Assembly: GCF_902498195.1 (NCBI RefSeq)
Contig: NZ_CABVIY010000006.1
Location: 186,001 to 250,000, forward strand
Direction: 5' to 3'
Length of the DNA stretch: 64,000 bases
From: Pseudomonas fluorescens
Lineage (GTDB): Bacteria > Pseudomonadota > Gammaproteobacteria > Pseudomonadales > Pseudomonadaceae
Position numbers and translations under genes: made by a program. The notes under the pieces were generated by a model that had not been told where the DNA came from, did not search any database, and worked only from the letters and a program-made list of their open reading frames with translations. Position 1 is the first letter of the stretch. The number at the start of each line of letters is the position of its first letter. Positions 38,037 to 46,162 of this stretch are shown here, in pieces.

Positions 38037-38341
38037 AAGTGAAGACCGTCGCTGGTTTATGTCTCGAATGCGATGGATCTTAATGTTAACGAGAATGATT
38101 GTCAAAGTGCTTTCGGGAGGGTTTTTGAAGGGCTGACGAACGGTGTTTTCCAGAGGGGGCGAGAAACGAAATCAGGACCCGCGTTTTTCATCCCTTCAGG
38201 AAAAACCGTTAAGGACACGCGAAAAACGCAGTGTATGATGGCCGGTCTTTGCGGAACGGGTTTGTGTCACAGGGCTGTCGCCTGAGGGTGGCAGGCTGGC
38301 GCAAACCTCGTTTTTCACGTTTCTACACCAGGAGATATCCA
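38037..38341. promoter_or_regulatory. Divergent bfd-peroxiredoxin region
   Basis: 305 bases with no gene. It contains the Fur-like box for bfd (38087-38105) and the leader of the peroxiredoxin gene, whose AGGAG at 38331-38335 is a strong ribosome binding site. Confidence 0.5.
38087..38105 (-). promoter_or_regulatory. Candidate Fur box upstream of bfd
   Basis: TAACGAGAATGATTGTCAA contains GAGAATGATTGTC, two changes from the core GATAATGATTATC, 50 bases upstream of the bfd start. Confidence 0.55.
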
Positions 38342-38944
38342 ATGAGCGTACTCGTAGGCAAACAAGCCCCAGACTTCACCGTACCGGCCGTACTCGGCAA
38401 TGGCGAAATCGTAGACAGCTTCACCCTGTCGTCGGCCATCAAAGGCAAATACGGCCTGGTGTTCTTCTACCCACTGGACTTCACCTTCGTTTGCCCGTCC
38501 GAGCTGATCGCTCTGGACAACCGCATGTCTGAGTTCAAGGCACGCAACGTCGAAGTGGTTGCCGTTTCGATCGACTCGCATTTCACCCACAACGCCTGGC
38601 GCAACACCCCGGTAAACGATGGCGGTATCGGCGCAGTTCGTTACACCATGGCTGCCGACATCAAGCAGGAAATCATGAAGGCCTACGACGTTCAGTCCGC
38701 TGACGGCGTTGCTTTCCGTGGCGCATTCCTGATCGACGACAAAGGCGTTGTCCGTTCGCAGATCATCAACGACCTGCCACTGGGTCGTAACATGGAAGAG
38801 CTGCTGCGTCTGGTCGACGCTCTGCAATTCCACGAAGAGCACGGCGAAGTTTGCCCTGCCAACTGGAAAAAAGGCGACAAAGGCATGAACGCTTCGCCAG
38901 AAGGCGTTGCTGCCTACCTGACCGAGCACGCTGCTGCTCTGTAA
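38342..38944 (+). CDS. Peroxiredoxin, typical 2-Cys (AhpC/Prx type)
   Basis: A 200-residue thiol peroxidase. The peroxidatic Cys51 is in DFTFVCPSELIAL, the resolving Cys171 in GEVCPANW, and the GG.G loop (NDGGIGAVRY) is present. In P. aeruginosa the gene at this place is called tsaA, as I recall. It is divergent from bfd, forming an iron/peroxide group with bfr. Confidence 0.94.
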   Translation: MSVLVGKQAPDFTVPAVLGNGEIVDSFTLSSAIKGKYGLVFFYPLDFTFVCPSELIALDNRMSEFKARNVEVVAVSIDSHFTHNAWRNTPVNDGGIGAVRYTMAADIKQEIMKAYDVQSADGVAFRGAFLIDDKGVVRSQIINDLPLGRNMEELLRLVDALQFHEEHGEVCPANWKKGDKGMNASPEGVAAYLTEHAAAL

Positions 38945-38960
38945 GGCGCGTTCGAAGCAT

Positions 38961-38991
38961 AAAAAAACCGGCCCTCGAGGCCGGTTTTTTT
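38961..38991. terminator. Bidirectional terminator between the peroxiredoxin gene and rnt
   Basis: AAAAAAACCGGCC tcga GGCCGGTTTTTTT, strong on both strands. Confidence 0.93.
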
Positions 38992-39014
38992 ATGTGCGCG
39001 ATGGCAGCGACGAA

Positions 39015-39692
39015 TCAATCGTCGAAGTCTTCCCAGCCGCCCATTTGTTTCCAGCGATTGACGATGCCGCAGAACAGCTCGGCGGTCTTCTCGGTGTCGT
39101 AGCGAGCCGAGTGGGCCTCGCGACCGTCGAAGTCGATATCGGCTGCCTGGCAGGCCTTGGCCAGCACTGTTTGACCATACGCCAGGCCGGCGAGGGTCGC
39201 GGTGTCGAAACTGGAGAACGGGTGAAACGGGTTGCGTTTCATGTCCAGGCGCGCGACCGCGGCGTTAAGGAAGCCCAGGTCGAAGCTGCTGTTGTGCCCG
39301 ACCAGGATCGCCCGTTTGCAACCGTTGGCCTTGAGCGCCTTGCGCACGCCACGGAAGATATCGTTCAGGGCTGTCTCTTCACTCACGGCCATGCGCAGCG
39401 GGTGATCGAGCTTGATCCCGGTGAACTCCAGGGCTGCCGCCTCGACGTTCGCGCCTTCGAAAGGCTCGACCCGGAAGAAGTAGGTGTGGTCCGGGTAGAC
39501 AAACCCCTTTTCATCCATGGCGATGGTGGTCGCGGCGATTTCCAGCAGGGCGTCGGTGGCCGAATTGAAGCCACCGGTTTCTACGTCGACGACAACGGGC
39601 AGGTAACCACGAAACCTGGCGGCCATGGGATGGCGCGAACCACCTCCGCTGCCTTGACCTTCCTGTTCGTCGTCGAAATGGTCTTCACTCAC
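39015..39692 (-). CDS. rnt: Ribonuclease T
   Basis: A 225-residue DEDDh 3'-5' exonuclease that trims tRNA and 5S/23S rRNA ends. Exo motifs are VVVDVETGGFNS, LVGHNSSFDLGFLN and the final HSARYDTEKTAELF with the catalytic His. A glycine-rich N-terminal extension of ~20 residues is seen. The start is GTG at 39692, which overlaps the pyrC stop by four bases (GTGA), so the two genes are translationally coupled. Confidence 0.95.
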   Translation of the reverse strand: MSEDHFDDEQEGQGSGGGSRHPMAARFRGYLPVVVDVETGGFNSATDALLEIAATTIAMDEKGFVYPDHTYFFRVEPFEGANVEAAALEFTGIKLDHPLRMAVSEETALNDIFRGVRKALKANGCKRAILVGHNSSFDLGFLNAAVARLDMKRNPFHPFSSFDTATLAGLAYGQTVLAKACQAADIDFDGREAHSARYDTEKTAELFCGIVNRWKQMGGWEDFDD

Positions 39693-40735
39693 GCGTGTTC
39701 CTCCAGCAGGCGCCAGCGCAGTTTTTCACCGGCGCGCAGCGGGATAACGGTCAGCTCGCCGAACGGCAGGCTGGTTGGGGCGGTCCATTCTTCGCGAACC
39801 AGGGTGATGCGATCGGTGTTCGCCGGCAGGCCATAGAAGCGCGGGCCGTTGAGGCTGGCGAAGGCTTCAAGCTTGTCCAGCGCGTTGCGCTGTTCGAACG
39901 CCTCGGCATACATCTCGATGGCCGCAAAAGCGGTGTAGCAGCCGGCGCAACCGCAGGCGGCTTCCTTGGCATGCTGGGCGTGGGGTGCCGAATCGGTGCC
40001 AAGGAAGAACTTGTCGCTGCCGCTGGTGGCGGCATCGAGCAGCGCTTCCTGATGGGTGTTGCGCTTGAGGATCGGCAGGCAATAGAAGTGCGGCCGAATC
40101 CCGCCCACCAACATGTGGTTGCGGTTGTACAACAGGTGATGCGCGGTGATGGTCGCGCCCACGTTGGCCGAAGCCGAGTTGACGAACTGCACGGCGTCAG
40201 CGGTGGTGATGTGTTCGAACACCACTTTGAGGGTCGGGAAACGCTCGACCACACGGCGCATGTGCTCATCGATGAAGATTTTCTCGCGGTCGAACACATC
40301 AACATCGCCGCGGGTGACTTCACCGTGGATCAGCAAGGGCATTCCCACTTCGGCCATGGCCTCGAGCGCGGGGAAGATCTTGTCGATGCTGGTGACGCCC
40401 GAGTCCGAGTTGGTGGTCGCGCCAGCCGGGTACAGCTTGGCGGCGTAAACGAAACCGCTGGCCTTGGCCTCGCGAATTTCCTCGGGCTGGGTGCGGTCGG
40501 TCAGGTACAGGACCATCAGCGGTTGGAACTGGCTGCCGGCCGGGCGCGCAGCGAGGATCCGCTGGCGGTAGCCGTCGGCTTCAGCCGCATTGCGCACGGG
40601 CGGCACCAGGTTGGGCATGATGATGGCGCGACCAAAGGTGCGCGCGACATCCGCGACGGTATTGGTCAACACAGCACCATCGCGAAGATGAATATGCCAG
40701 TCGTCGGGACGCAGCAGGGTCAGGCGGTCGGACAT
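39689..40735 (-). CDS. pyrC: Dihydroorotase (class II)
   Basis: A 348-residue zinc enzyme of pyrimidine synthesis that closes carbamoyl aspartate to dihydroorotate. The metal-binding HxH is in PDDWHIHLRDG, the lysine that becomes carboxylated is in YAAKLYPAGATTNS, and further His ligands are in LLIHGE and FEHITTADAV; the catalytic Asp is in FLGTDSAPH. It is upstream of rnt in one operon. Confidence 0.96.
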   Translation of the reverse strand: MSDRLTLLRPDDWHIHLRDGAVLTNTVADVARTFGRAIIMPNLVPPVRNAAEADGYRQRILAARPAGSQFQPLMVLYLTDRTQPEEIREAKASGFVYAAKLYPAGATTNSDSGVTSIDKIFPALEAMAEVGMPLLIHGEVTRGDVDVFDREKIFIDEHMRRVVERFPTLKVVFEHITTADAVQFVNSASANVGATITAHHLLYNRNHMLVGGIRPHFYCLPILKRNTHQEALLDAATSGSDKFFLGTDSAPHAQHAKEAACGCAGCYTAFAAIEMYAEAFEQRNALDKLEAFASLNGPRFYGLPANTDRITLVREEWTAPTSLPFGELTVIPLRAGEKLRWRLLEEHA

Positions 40736-40894
40736 GAGGGGATTCCAGGCGGGTCAAACTGAGGGGAATGCTACCGGAAAAGACTCTTGCAGGCACTCGC
40801 TATCAAGTTTTGCGGGAAGCTTCCGATATCCAACAGGTATGCCGTAAACATCTGTGTGTCGGTCTTTTTGTTGTAGAAGCCAGTGGAGCCTCCC

Positions 40895-41800
40895 GTGCGC
40901 CAGCGTTATTTAGCCTTGCTCAGTGTGTTTGCCAGCCTTCCCGCGATGGCGCTCACTTTCCAGACGCGTCTGGAGAGCATCGAGTGGACGGTCGAGGGCG
41001 ACAAGTTCGAGTGCCGCCTGACACAGCCGATCAGCGATTTCGGCTCGGGGCAGTTCGTGCGTCGTGCCGGCGAGCAGGCGACGTTCCGGCTCAACGCCTA
41101 CAACGCCATGATGGGCGGTGGCTCGGCGACTTTGCTGGCGGCGGCTGCGCCTTGGCAGCCAGGGCGGGGCGACATTAATCTGGGTACGGTGAGAATCGGC
41201 AGCGGCAATGTATTGTTCAACAGTTCGCAGGCCCAGGCCGGGCGTTTGATCAGCGGCCTGATGGATGGGCGCAGCCCCGTGGTCCGGCATTCTTCGGGCG
41301 ACGGCCGGGTGTCGGAAGTGCGCCTGTTGCCGGTCAGGTTCAATAAGGCGTTTGCCGACTACCAGGGGTGCGTGGCGAAGCTGTTGCCGCAGAATTTCGA
41401 TCAGGTGAAGCAGTCCCAGATCGGTTTCCCTGGCGGCGGCATCGATCTGGATGCGGCCGCCAAAGCCAGGTTGCAGGTGATGCTCGAGTTCATGAAAGCC
41501 GATCCGACGGTCAATCGCATCGAACTCGACGGCCATTCCGACAACAGCGGCAATCGCCTGACCAACCGTGACCTGTCACGCCGTCGGGCCTTGGCGGTGA
41601 TGGAGTTCTTCAAGGCCAACGGCATACAGGAATCGCAGATCACCGTACGCTTCCATGGCGAGAGTTATCCGTTGGCGCCCAATATCAACAACGCCAACCG
41701 CTCGAAAAATCGTCGGGTCGCCGTGCGCCTGGAGCGAGGCGCGCCGACGGAGCAAGTGGCGCCCCAGGCCACGAAACCGGGCACATCGGCAACTTCCTGA
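40895..41800 (+). CDS. motY: Flagellar protein MotY (OmpA-like)
   Basis: A 301-residue protein of the flagellar T-ring/stator support. A signal peptide (MRQRYLALLSVFASLPAMA) is followed by the MotY N-domain and, after residue ~180, an OmpA-like peptidoglycan-binding domain (IELDGHSDNSGN...LSRRRALAVMEFF). The GTG at 40895 has GGAG six bases upstream. Its place between pyrC and argG matches motY of P. aeruginosa, where it supports motility. Confidence 0.9.
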   Translation: MRQRYLALLSVFASLPAMALTFQTRLESIEWTVEGDKFECRLTQPISDFGSGQFVRRAGEQATFRLNAYNAMMGGGSATLLAAAAPWQPGRGDINLGTVRIGSGNVLFNSSQAQAGRLISGLMDGRSPVVRHSSGDGRVSEVRLLPVRFNKAFADYQGCVAKLLPQNFDQVKQSQIGFPGGGIDLDAAAKARLQVMLEFMKADPTVNRIELDGHSDNSGNRLTNRDLSRRRALAVMEFFKANGIQESQITVRFHGESYPLAPNINNANRSKNRRVAVRLERGAPTEQVAPQATKPGTSATS

Positions 41801-41822
41801 CTCGACGGTCATCGTCGCGCCT

Positions 41823-41870
41823 TTGACATAATCTGTCGCTTCGTCGTCATAAGCTGTCGCGCCACTGTAA
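41823..41870 (+). promoter_or_regulatory. argG promoter with two ArgR half-sites
   Basis: A perfect TTGACA (41823-41828) with TCATAA (41847-41852) 18 bases on. TGTCGC occurs at 41834 and 41855, 21 bp apart; the second is TGTCGC-N8-AA, an exact ArgR consensus. The first lies between -35 and -10, so ArgR would block polymerase. Confidence 0.72.
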
Positions 41871-41929
41871 ATTATTCTGTATGAGCGGTAGACTTCACGG
41901 CTTTCCGTAGAACCCCGTGGAGTGATGGC

Positions 41930-43147
41930 ATGGCGGACGTAAACAAGGTCGTTCTGGCGTATTCCGGCGGCCTGGACACTTCGGTGATCCTCAAGTGGCT
42001 GCAGGATACTTATAACTGTGAAGTCGTGACCTTCACCGCTGACCTGGGTCAGGGCGAAGAGGTCGAACCTGCACGCGCCAAGGCTCAGGCCATGGGCGTA
42101 AAAGAGATCTACATCGACGACTTGCGCGAAGAGTTCGTTCGCGATTTCGTTTTTCCGATGTTCCGCGCCAACACCGTTTACGAAGGCGAGTACCTGCTGG
42201 GTACTTCCATCGCTCGTCCGTTGATTGCCAAACGCCTGATCGAAATCGCCAACGAAACAGGCGCTGACGCCATTTCCCACGGCGCCACCGGCAAGGGTAA
42301 CGACCAGGTTCGTTTCGAACTGGGTGCCTACGCCTTGAAACCGGGTGTGAAAGTGATCGCTCCGTGGCGCGAATGGGACCTGCTGTCCCGTGAAAAGCTG
42401 ATGGATTACGCTGAAAAGCACGCGATCCCGATCGAGCGTCACGGCAAGAAAAAGTCCCCGTACTCGATGGATGCCAACCTGCTGCACATCTCCTATGAAG
42501 GCGGCGTGCTGGAAGACACCTGGACCGAGCACGAAGAAGACATGTGGCGCTGGACCGTCTCCCCGGAGAACGCTCCCGACAAGCCGCAGTATCTGGAACT
42601 GACCTACCGCAACGGCGACATCGTGGCACTGGATGGCGTCGAAATGACCCCGGCTACCGTGCTGGCGACGTTGAACCGTATCGGTGGCGAACACGGTATC
42701 GGTCGTCTGGACATCGTCGAGAACCGTTACGTGGGCATGAAGTCCCGTGGCTGCTACGAGACCCCAGGTGGCACCATCATGCTGCGCGCCCACCGTGCGA
42801 TCGAATCGATCACCCTGGACCGCGAAGTGGCTCACCTCAAAGACGAACTGATGCCCAAGTATGCCAGCCTGATCTACACCGGCTACTGGTGGAGCCCTGA
42901 GCGTCTGATGCTGCAACAGATGATCGATGCGTCCCAGGCTCATGTGAACGGCGTCGTGCGCCTGAAACTGTACAAGGGCAACGTGATCGTTACCGGTCGC
43001 AAGTCCGACGAGTCGTTGTTCGACGCCAACATCGCAACCTTCGAGGAAGATGGCGGCGCCTACAACCAGGCCGATGCGGCGGGCTTCATCAAGCTCAATG
43101 CCTTGCGCATGCGCATTGCCGCCAACAAGGGCCGGAAGCTTTTCTGA
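41930..43147 (+). CDS. argG: Argininosuccinate synthase
   Basis: A 405-residue enzyme joining citrulline and aspartate with ATP. The P-loop is VVLAYSGGLDTSVILKWLQ; other marks are SHGATGKGNDQVRFEL and KKSPYSMDANLLHISYEGG. It completes the step after ArgF, encoded about 9 kb upstream in this window. Confidence 0.97.
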   Translation: MADVNKVVLAYSGGLDTSVILKWLQDTYNCEVVTFTADLGQGEEVEPARAKAQAMGVKEIYIDDLREEFVRDFVFPMFRANTVYEGEYLLGTSIARPLIAKRLIEIANETGADAISHGATGKGNDQVRFELGAYALKPGVKVIAPWREWDLLSREKLMDYAEKHAIPIERHGKKKSPYSMDANLLHISYEGGVLEDTWTEHEEDMWRWTVSPENAPDKPQYLELTYRNGDIVALDGVEMTPATVLATLNRIGGEHGIGRLDIVENRYVGMKSRGCYETPGGTIMLRAHRAIESITLDREVAHLKDELMPKYASLIYTGYWWSPERLMLQQMIDASQAHVNGVVRLKLYKGNVIVTGRKSDESLFDANIATFEEDGGAYNQADAAGFIKLNALRMRIAANKGRKLF

Positions 43148-43170
43148 GCGCCTTGAAGCTGTAGTGGACA

Positions 43171-43197
43171 GGTGGCCTCGTCAATGACGGGGCCACC
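43171..43197 (+). other. Hairpin after argG
   Basis: GGTGGCC/GGCCACC with a 13-base loop, 24 bases after the argG stop. No T run follows, so it is only a weak terminator candidate. Confidence 0.4.
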
Positions 43198-43295
43198 AGC
43201 CCGGAAAAGCATTTTCGATCCGAAATGGTGATGCAAGGGTTTTGCATTGACCTGCCTGATACCTCCCTGTCTACAACTCACTGCCCGGACCTGCC

Positions 43296-43955
43296 TCATT
43301 GCGATGTACTGGCCGGTTGGCAGCTTGGGTCCATGAACGTCACCTTGTCTGAGTTCAAATCGTAAGCAACGCAGTAAGTGGCGCTGCCGCGTTTTTTTGT
43401 CAGCCTGGAAAACTTGAGAATGCGTTCTCTCAGTGATTTTTCCAGTTTAGTCCCGGTAAGAAACAGAATCATATGGGCCTGCCCATCCTGTGGCTTTCCA
43501 ATCTTCTCCAGCGAAACGTTGAACTGCGTTTTGTTTTTCATCCCTCGTGCATCGATGATGTGCATATCCTTCAGTGGTTCGGGTAAGCGAATGTGATGCT
43601 GAGCCGGCAGCGCGGCGGGTGCACCGATCTGGTTGGCGGGTGCCTGTGCATTACGGCGAGGGGAGACTTTCCCTGAAACGCTGTTTTCCAGCGGGTCATC
43701 CTTGTCCATGGCTTTGAGGAAGTGCTCGTCGCTTTCAAAGTCGGAGGGTGAGTAAAGCGATCGATAATTGAGGTTGAGTGTGGCGAAGAAAAGGAACAAT
43801 AAATAAAAAGGAAAGCTGATCAGGAACCAGACGTAGATTTCTTTTTCATCGTCCTCGAGGAAGGGAAGGGAGACCGCCGCCGACGTTTCAGACAGGGTTG
43901 CGAATATCGCAATTATTGTCATGGGGTTGGTGATTCTTTTTCTGAGTTTGATCAT
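43296..43955 (-). CDS. Membrane protein of unknown function
   Basis: A 219-residue protein I do not recognise. Two hydrophobic segments lie near the N-terminus (TIIAIFATLSETSAAVSL and the stronger VWFLISFPFYLLFLFFATL), followed by a cytoplasmic or periplasmic part. The C-terminal ~100 residues (LKDMHIIDARGMKNKTQF, GQAHMILFLTGTKLEKSL) look like a small alpha/beta domain. No catalytic motif is evident. It is flanked by an AT-rich, gene-free stretch and is separated from argG by a hairpin; the base composition differs from its neighbours, which suggests acquisition. Confidence 0.7.
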   Translation of the reverse strand: MIKLRKRITNPMTIIAIFATLSETSAAVSLPFLEDDEKEIYVWFLISFPFYLLFLFFATLNLNYRSLYSPSDFESDEHFLKAMDKDDPLENSVSGKVSPRRNAQAPANQIGAPAALPAQHHIRLPEPLKDMHIIDARGMKNKTQFNVSLEKIGKPQDGQAHMILFLTGTKLEKSLRERILKFSRLTKKRGSATYCVAYDLNSDKVTFMDPSCQPASTSQ

Positions 43956-44495
43956 GTTTATTACTCATTGTGTTGTCTATGCTCATGTGGTTTCTGAAGT
44001 TTGTTGTTCGTGTTGATGTTACGCCATTCATGTGGTTTTGGTGGTTGTGTTGTTGTCGGTAATGCCGGGTTTCAGTGTTTTCATGATCGCTGTTTTTATT
44101 TTAGACCTGCTGTAGTTTTAATGATTGTCTATGCCTGATTTTTTTCTGTAAGAGTGAGTCGATACTCGGTGTGTGATAATTCCCGTATTAATGGGTTAAT
44201 TGAGGGTTTCAGCTGTATTGAAGTTTTGTGGTGTTTTTGAGTTGTTTGGAGTTGCTTTCGAAAGTTTGGTTTCAAGTAAAAATTCGATACAAAAAAACTG
44301 CGAAAGTCATAATCTATTCACGCGAATACTGTTTTTGCTTCGCCGTGTTCAGAGGTTTTTTGTAGGAATAATCCGCGATTCTCGTAGGGAATGTCTCTCG
44401 CTGCAGGTCGCTGGGGGGGGCGGCATGCCATGGATGAAACGACTAGGCTATTGTGCGGGCTCTAAAAATTCGAACAGCGAAAATTGGACTTGCCC
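43956..44495. other. AT-rich gene-free region upstream of the response regulator
   Basis: 540 bases markedly richer in T and A than the rest of the window (many TTGTTGT and TTTTT runs). Short open frames exist but have no ribosome binding site or protein character. It separates two divergent genes and probably holds their promoters, possibly bound by H-NS-like (MvaT) proteins. Confidence 0.55.
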
Positions 44496-45122
44496 ATGAA
44501 TAAAGTGCTGATCGTGGATGATCACCCCGTCATTCGTCTTGCGGTACGTATGCTAATGGAGCGTCATGGTTACGAAGTTGTTGCAGAAACCGATAATGGA
44601 GTGGATGCATTACAACTTGCCCGTGAATTTATGCCGGATATTGTCATTCTGGATATCGGGATACCGAAGCTTGACGGGCTGGAAGTTATCGCACGACTAA
44701 CATCAGCGGCGATGCCCATGAAAGTGTTGATATTGACATCCCAGGCACCGGGGCACTTCTCCATGCGTTGCATGCAATCGGGTGCAGCCGGGTATGTCTG
44801 CAAACAGCAGGACCTTACGGAACTGCTCAGTGCGATAAAGGCAGTTTTGTCTGGTTACAGCTACTTTCCCAATCAAGCCTTGCATACGGTGCGTGCCAGT
44901 TTGGGGAACGCCAGTGAAGCCGATATGGTGGATCGTCTCTCAGGCCGGGAAATGATGGTTTTGCAACAGTTGGCCAGAGGCAAGACAAACAAGGAAATTG
45001 CCGACGGGATGTTTCTCAGCAACAAGACCGTGAGTACTTACAAGACCCGCCTGTTGCTGAAGCTCAATGCGCGCTCACTGGTCGACCTGATCGAACTGGC
45101 TCAACGCAACGGGATCGTGTGA
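44496..45122 (+). CDS. LuxR-type response regulator, BvgA/RocA-like
   Basis: A 208-residue regulator. The receiver domain has the acidic pair Asp8-Asp9 (VDDHP) and the phosphorylation site Asp53 (VILDIGIPKLDGLEVIARL). The C-terminal LuxR helix-turn-helix is LSGREMMVLQQLARGKTNKE followed by FLSNKTVSTYKTRLLLKLNA. The sequence resembles BvgA and RocA1, which control fimbriae and virulence genes. No sensor kinase is adjacent, so the partner is unknown. The ATG at 44496 gives the family start. Confidence 0.9.
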   Translation: MNKVLIVDDHPVIRLAVRMLMERHGYEVVAETDNGVDALQLAREFMPDIVILDIGIPKLDGLEVIARLTSAAMPMKVLILTSQAPGHFSMRCMQSGAAGYVCKQQDLTELLSAIKAVLSGYSYFPNQALHTVRASLGNASEADMVDRLSGREMMVLQQLARGKTNKEIADGMFLSNKTVSTYKTRLLLKLNARSLVDLIELAQRNGIV

Positions 45123-45179
45123 TCTTATCGGGCGTGACGATAGGCAATAAACGGGCAATTATTGCTGTTCGGCACAATG

Positions 45180-45207
45180 AAAAAAGCCTCCGTTGCGGGA
45201 GGCTTTC
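45180..45207 (-). terminator. Terminator of the small PA3496-like gene
   Basis: AAAAAAGCCTCC gttgc GGGAGGCTTT; T run on the minus strand, six bases past that gene's stop codon. Confidence 0.85.
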
Positions 45208-45212
45208 AGGTG

Positions 45213-45392
45213 TCATAAGTCAAAATCGTAATCGGCCAATTGCTTTTGCAGTCGGCGCTCCTCCAGTAGATTGTCGATGGTACGGCGTTTGCTCAGGTTG
45301 GTTTTCGCGACTTCTACCACCGGTTCGGCATCATCAGCTTCAACGGCAGTGAAATCTTCATCTACGTCCAATTGCTCTTTGCCAGTGCTCAT
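45213..45392 (-). CDS. Small acidic protein, PA3496 family
   Basis: A 59-residue protein too short for usual gene finding but clearly real: GGAG seven bases before the ATG, a terminator just after the stop, and a coherent sequence. The first 30 residues are acidic (MSTGKEQLDVDEDFTAVEAD), the rest basic and helical (LSKRRTIDNLLEERRLQKQL), ending ADYDFDL. It sits next to nth as PA3496 does next to nth in P. aeruginosa. NCBI names that family putative envelope integrity protein; I see no signal peptide or membrane helix. Confidence 0.82.
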   Translation of the reverse strand: MSTGKEQLDVDEDFTAVEADDAEPVVEVAKTNLSKRRTIDNLLEERRLQKQLADYDFDL

Positions 45393-45498
45393 GTAGTTAC
45401 TCCAGGCTAAGACGGCCTTTGGCGCTCCTTATATCGACAATCGTCCGGCGGGTAAAAAAGATTTTTTCAATCGATAAATCAAAAAATACAATAGTGCC

Positions 45499-46137
45499 TC
45501 AATCGTCCGAGGTCTTTTGCTTGTATTCGCACAAATCTTCGATCCGGCAGCTGCCACAACGAGGCTTGCGAGCCAGGCAAACATAGCGTCCGTGAAGGAT
45601 CAGCCAGTGATGGGAGTCGAGCAGGTACTCCTTGGGTACGAACTTCATCAGTTTTTTCTCTACCTCGACCACATTCTTGCCCGGCGCAATGCCGGTCCGG
45701 TTGCTGACCCGAAAAATATGGGTATCGACAGCCATCGTCAGCTGACGGAACGCGGTGTTGAGCACCACGTTGGCAGTCTTTCGGCCTACACCGGGCAGGG
45801 CCTCCAGTTCCTCGCGAGTCTGCGGCACTTCGCCGGCATGGCGCTCCACCAGTAAGCGACAGGTCTCGATCACATTTTTTGCTTTGCTATTGAACAGGCC
45901 AATGGTCTTGATGTATTCCGACAACCCCTCGATGCCCAAGGCATGAATCGCGGCGGGGGTATTGGCCACCGGAAAGAGTTTTGCCGTGGCCTTGTTAACG
46001 CCGACATCGGTCGATTGCGCCGAAAGAATCACCGCAATCAGCAACTCGAACGGTGATGAATAGGCCAGTTCGGTCTTCGGTTCCGGGTTGTCTTCGTGCA
46101 GCCTGCGGAAAATTTCCAGACGTTTTGCGGCATTCAT
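45499..46137 (-). CDS. nth: Endonuclease III
   Basis: A 212-residue DNA glycosylase/AP lyase for oxidised pyrimidines. The helix-hairpin-helix is LPGVGRKTANVVLN with the catalytic Lys120; Asp138 is in AVDTHIFRV. The 4Fe-4S ligands are Cys187, Cys194, Cys197 and Cys203. It follows rnfE by 25 bases and is the last gene of the rnf operon. Confidence 0.96.
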   Translation of the reverse strand: MNAAKRLEIFRRLHEDNPEPKTELAYSSPFELLIAVILSAQSTDVGVNKATAKLFPVANTPAAIHALGIEGLSEYIKTIGLFNSKAKNVIETCRLLVERHAGEVPQTREELEALPGVGRKTANVVLNTAFRQLTMAVDTHIFRVSNRTGIAPGKNVVEVEKKLMKFVPKEYLLDSHHWLILHGRYVCLARKPRCGSCRIEDLCEYKQKTSDD

Positions 46138-46162
46138 GGTCAGTGCGTTTCCTCGAAAGCGG

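Noticed and set aside
43956..44495. A structured non-coding RNA in the AT-rich gap
   Set aside because: I could not find a stable stem set or a terminator that would define an RNA; only low-complexity T-rich sequence is visible.
44200..44499. 99-codon open frame in the AT-rich region
   Set aside because: No ribosome binding site, unlike any protein pattern, and it overlaps the promoter and start of the response regulator gene.
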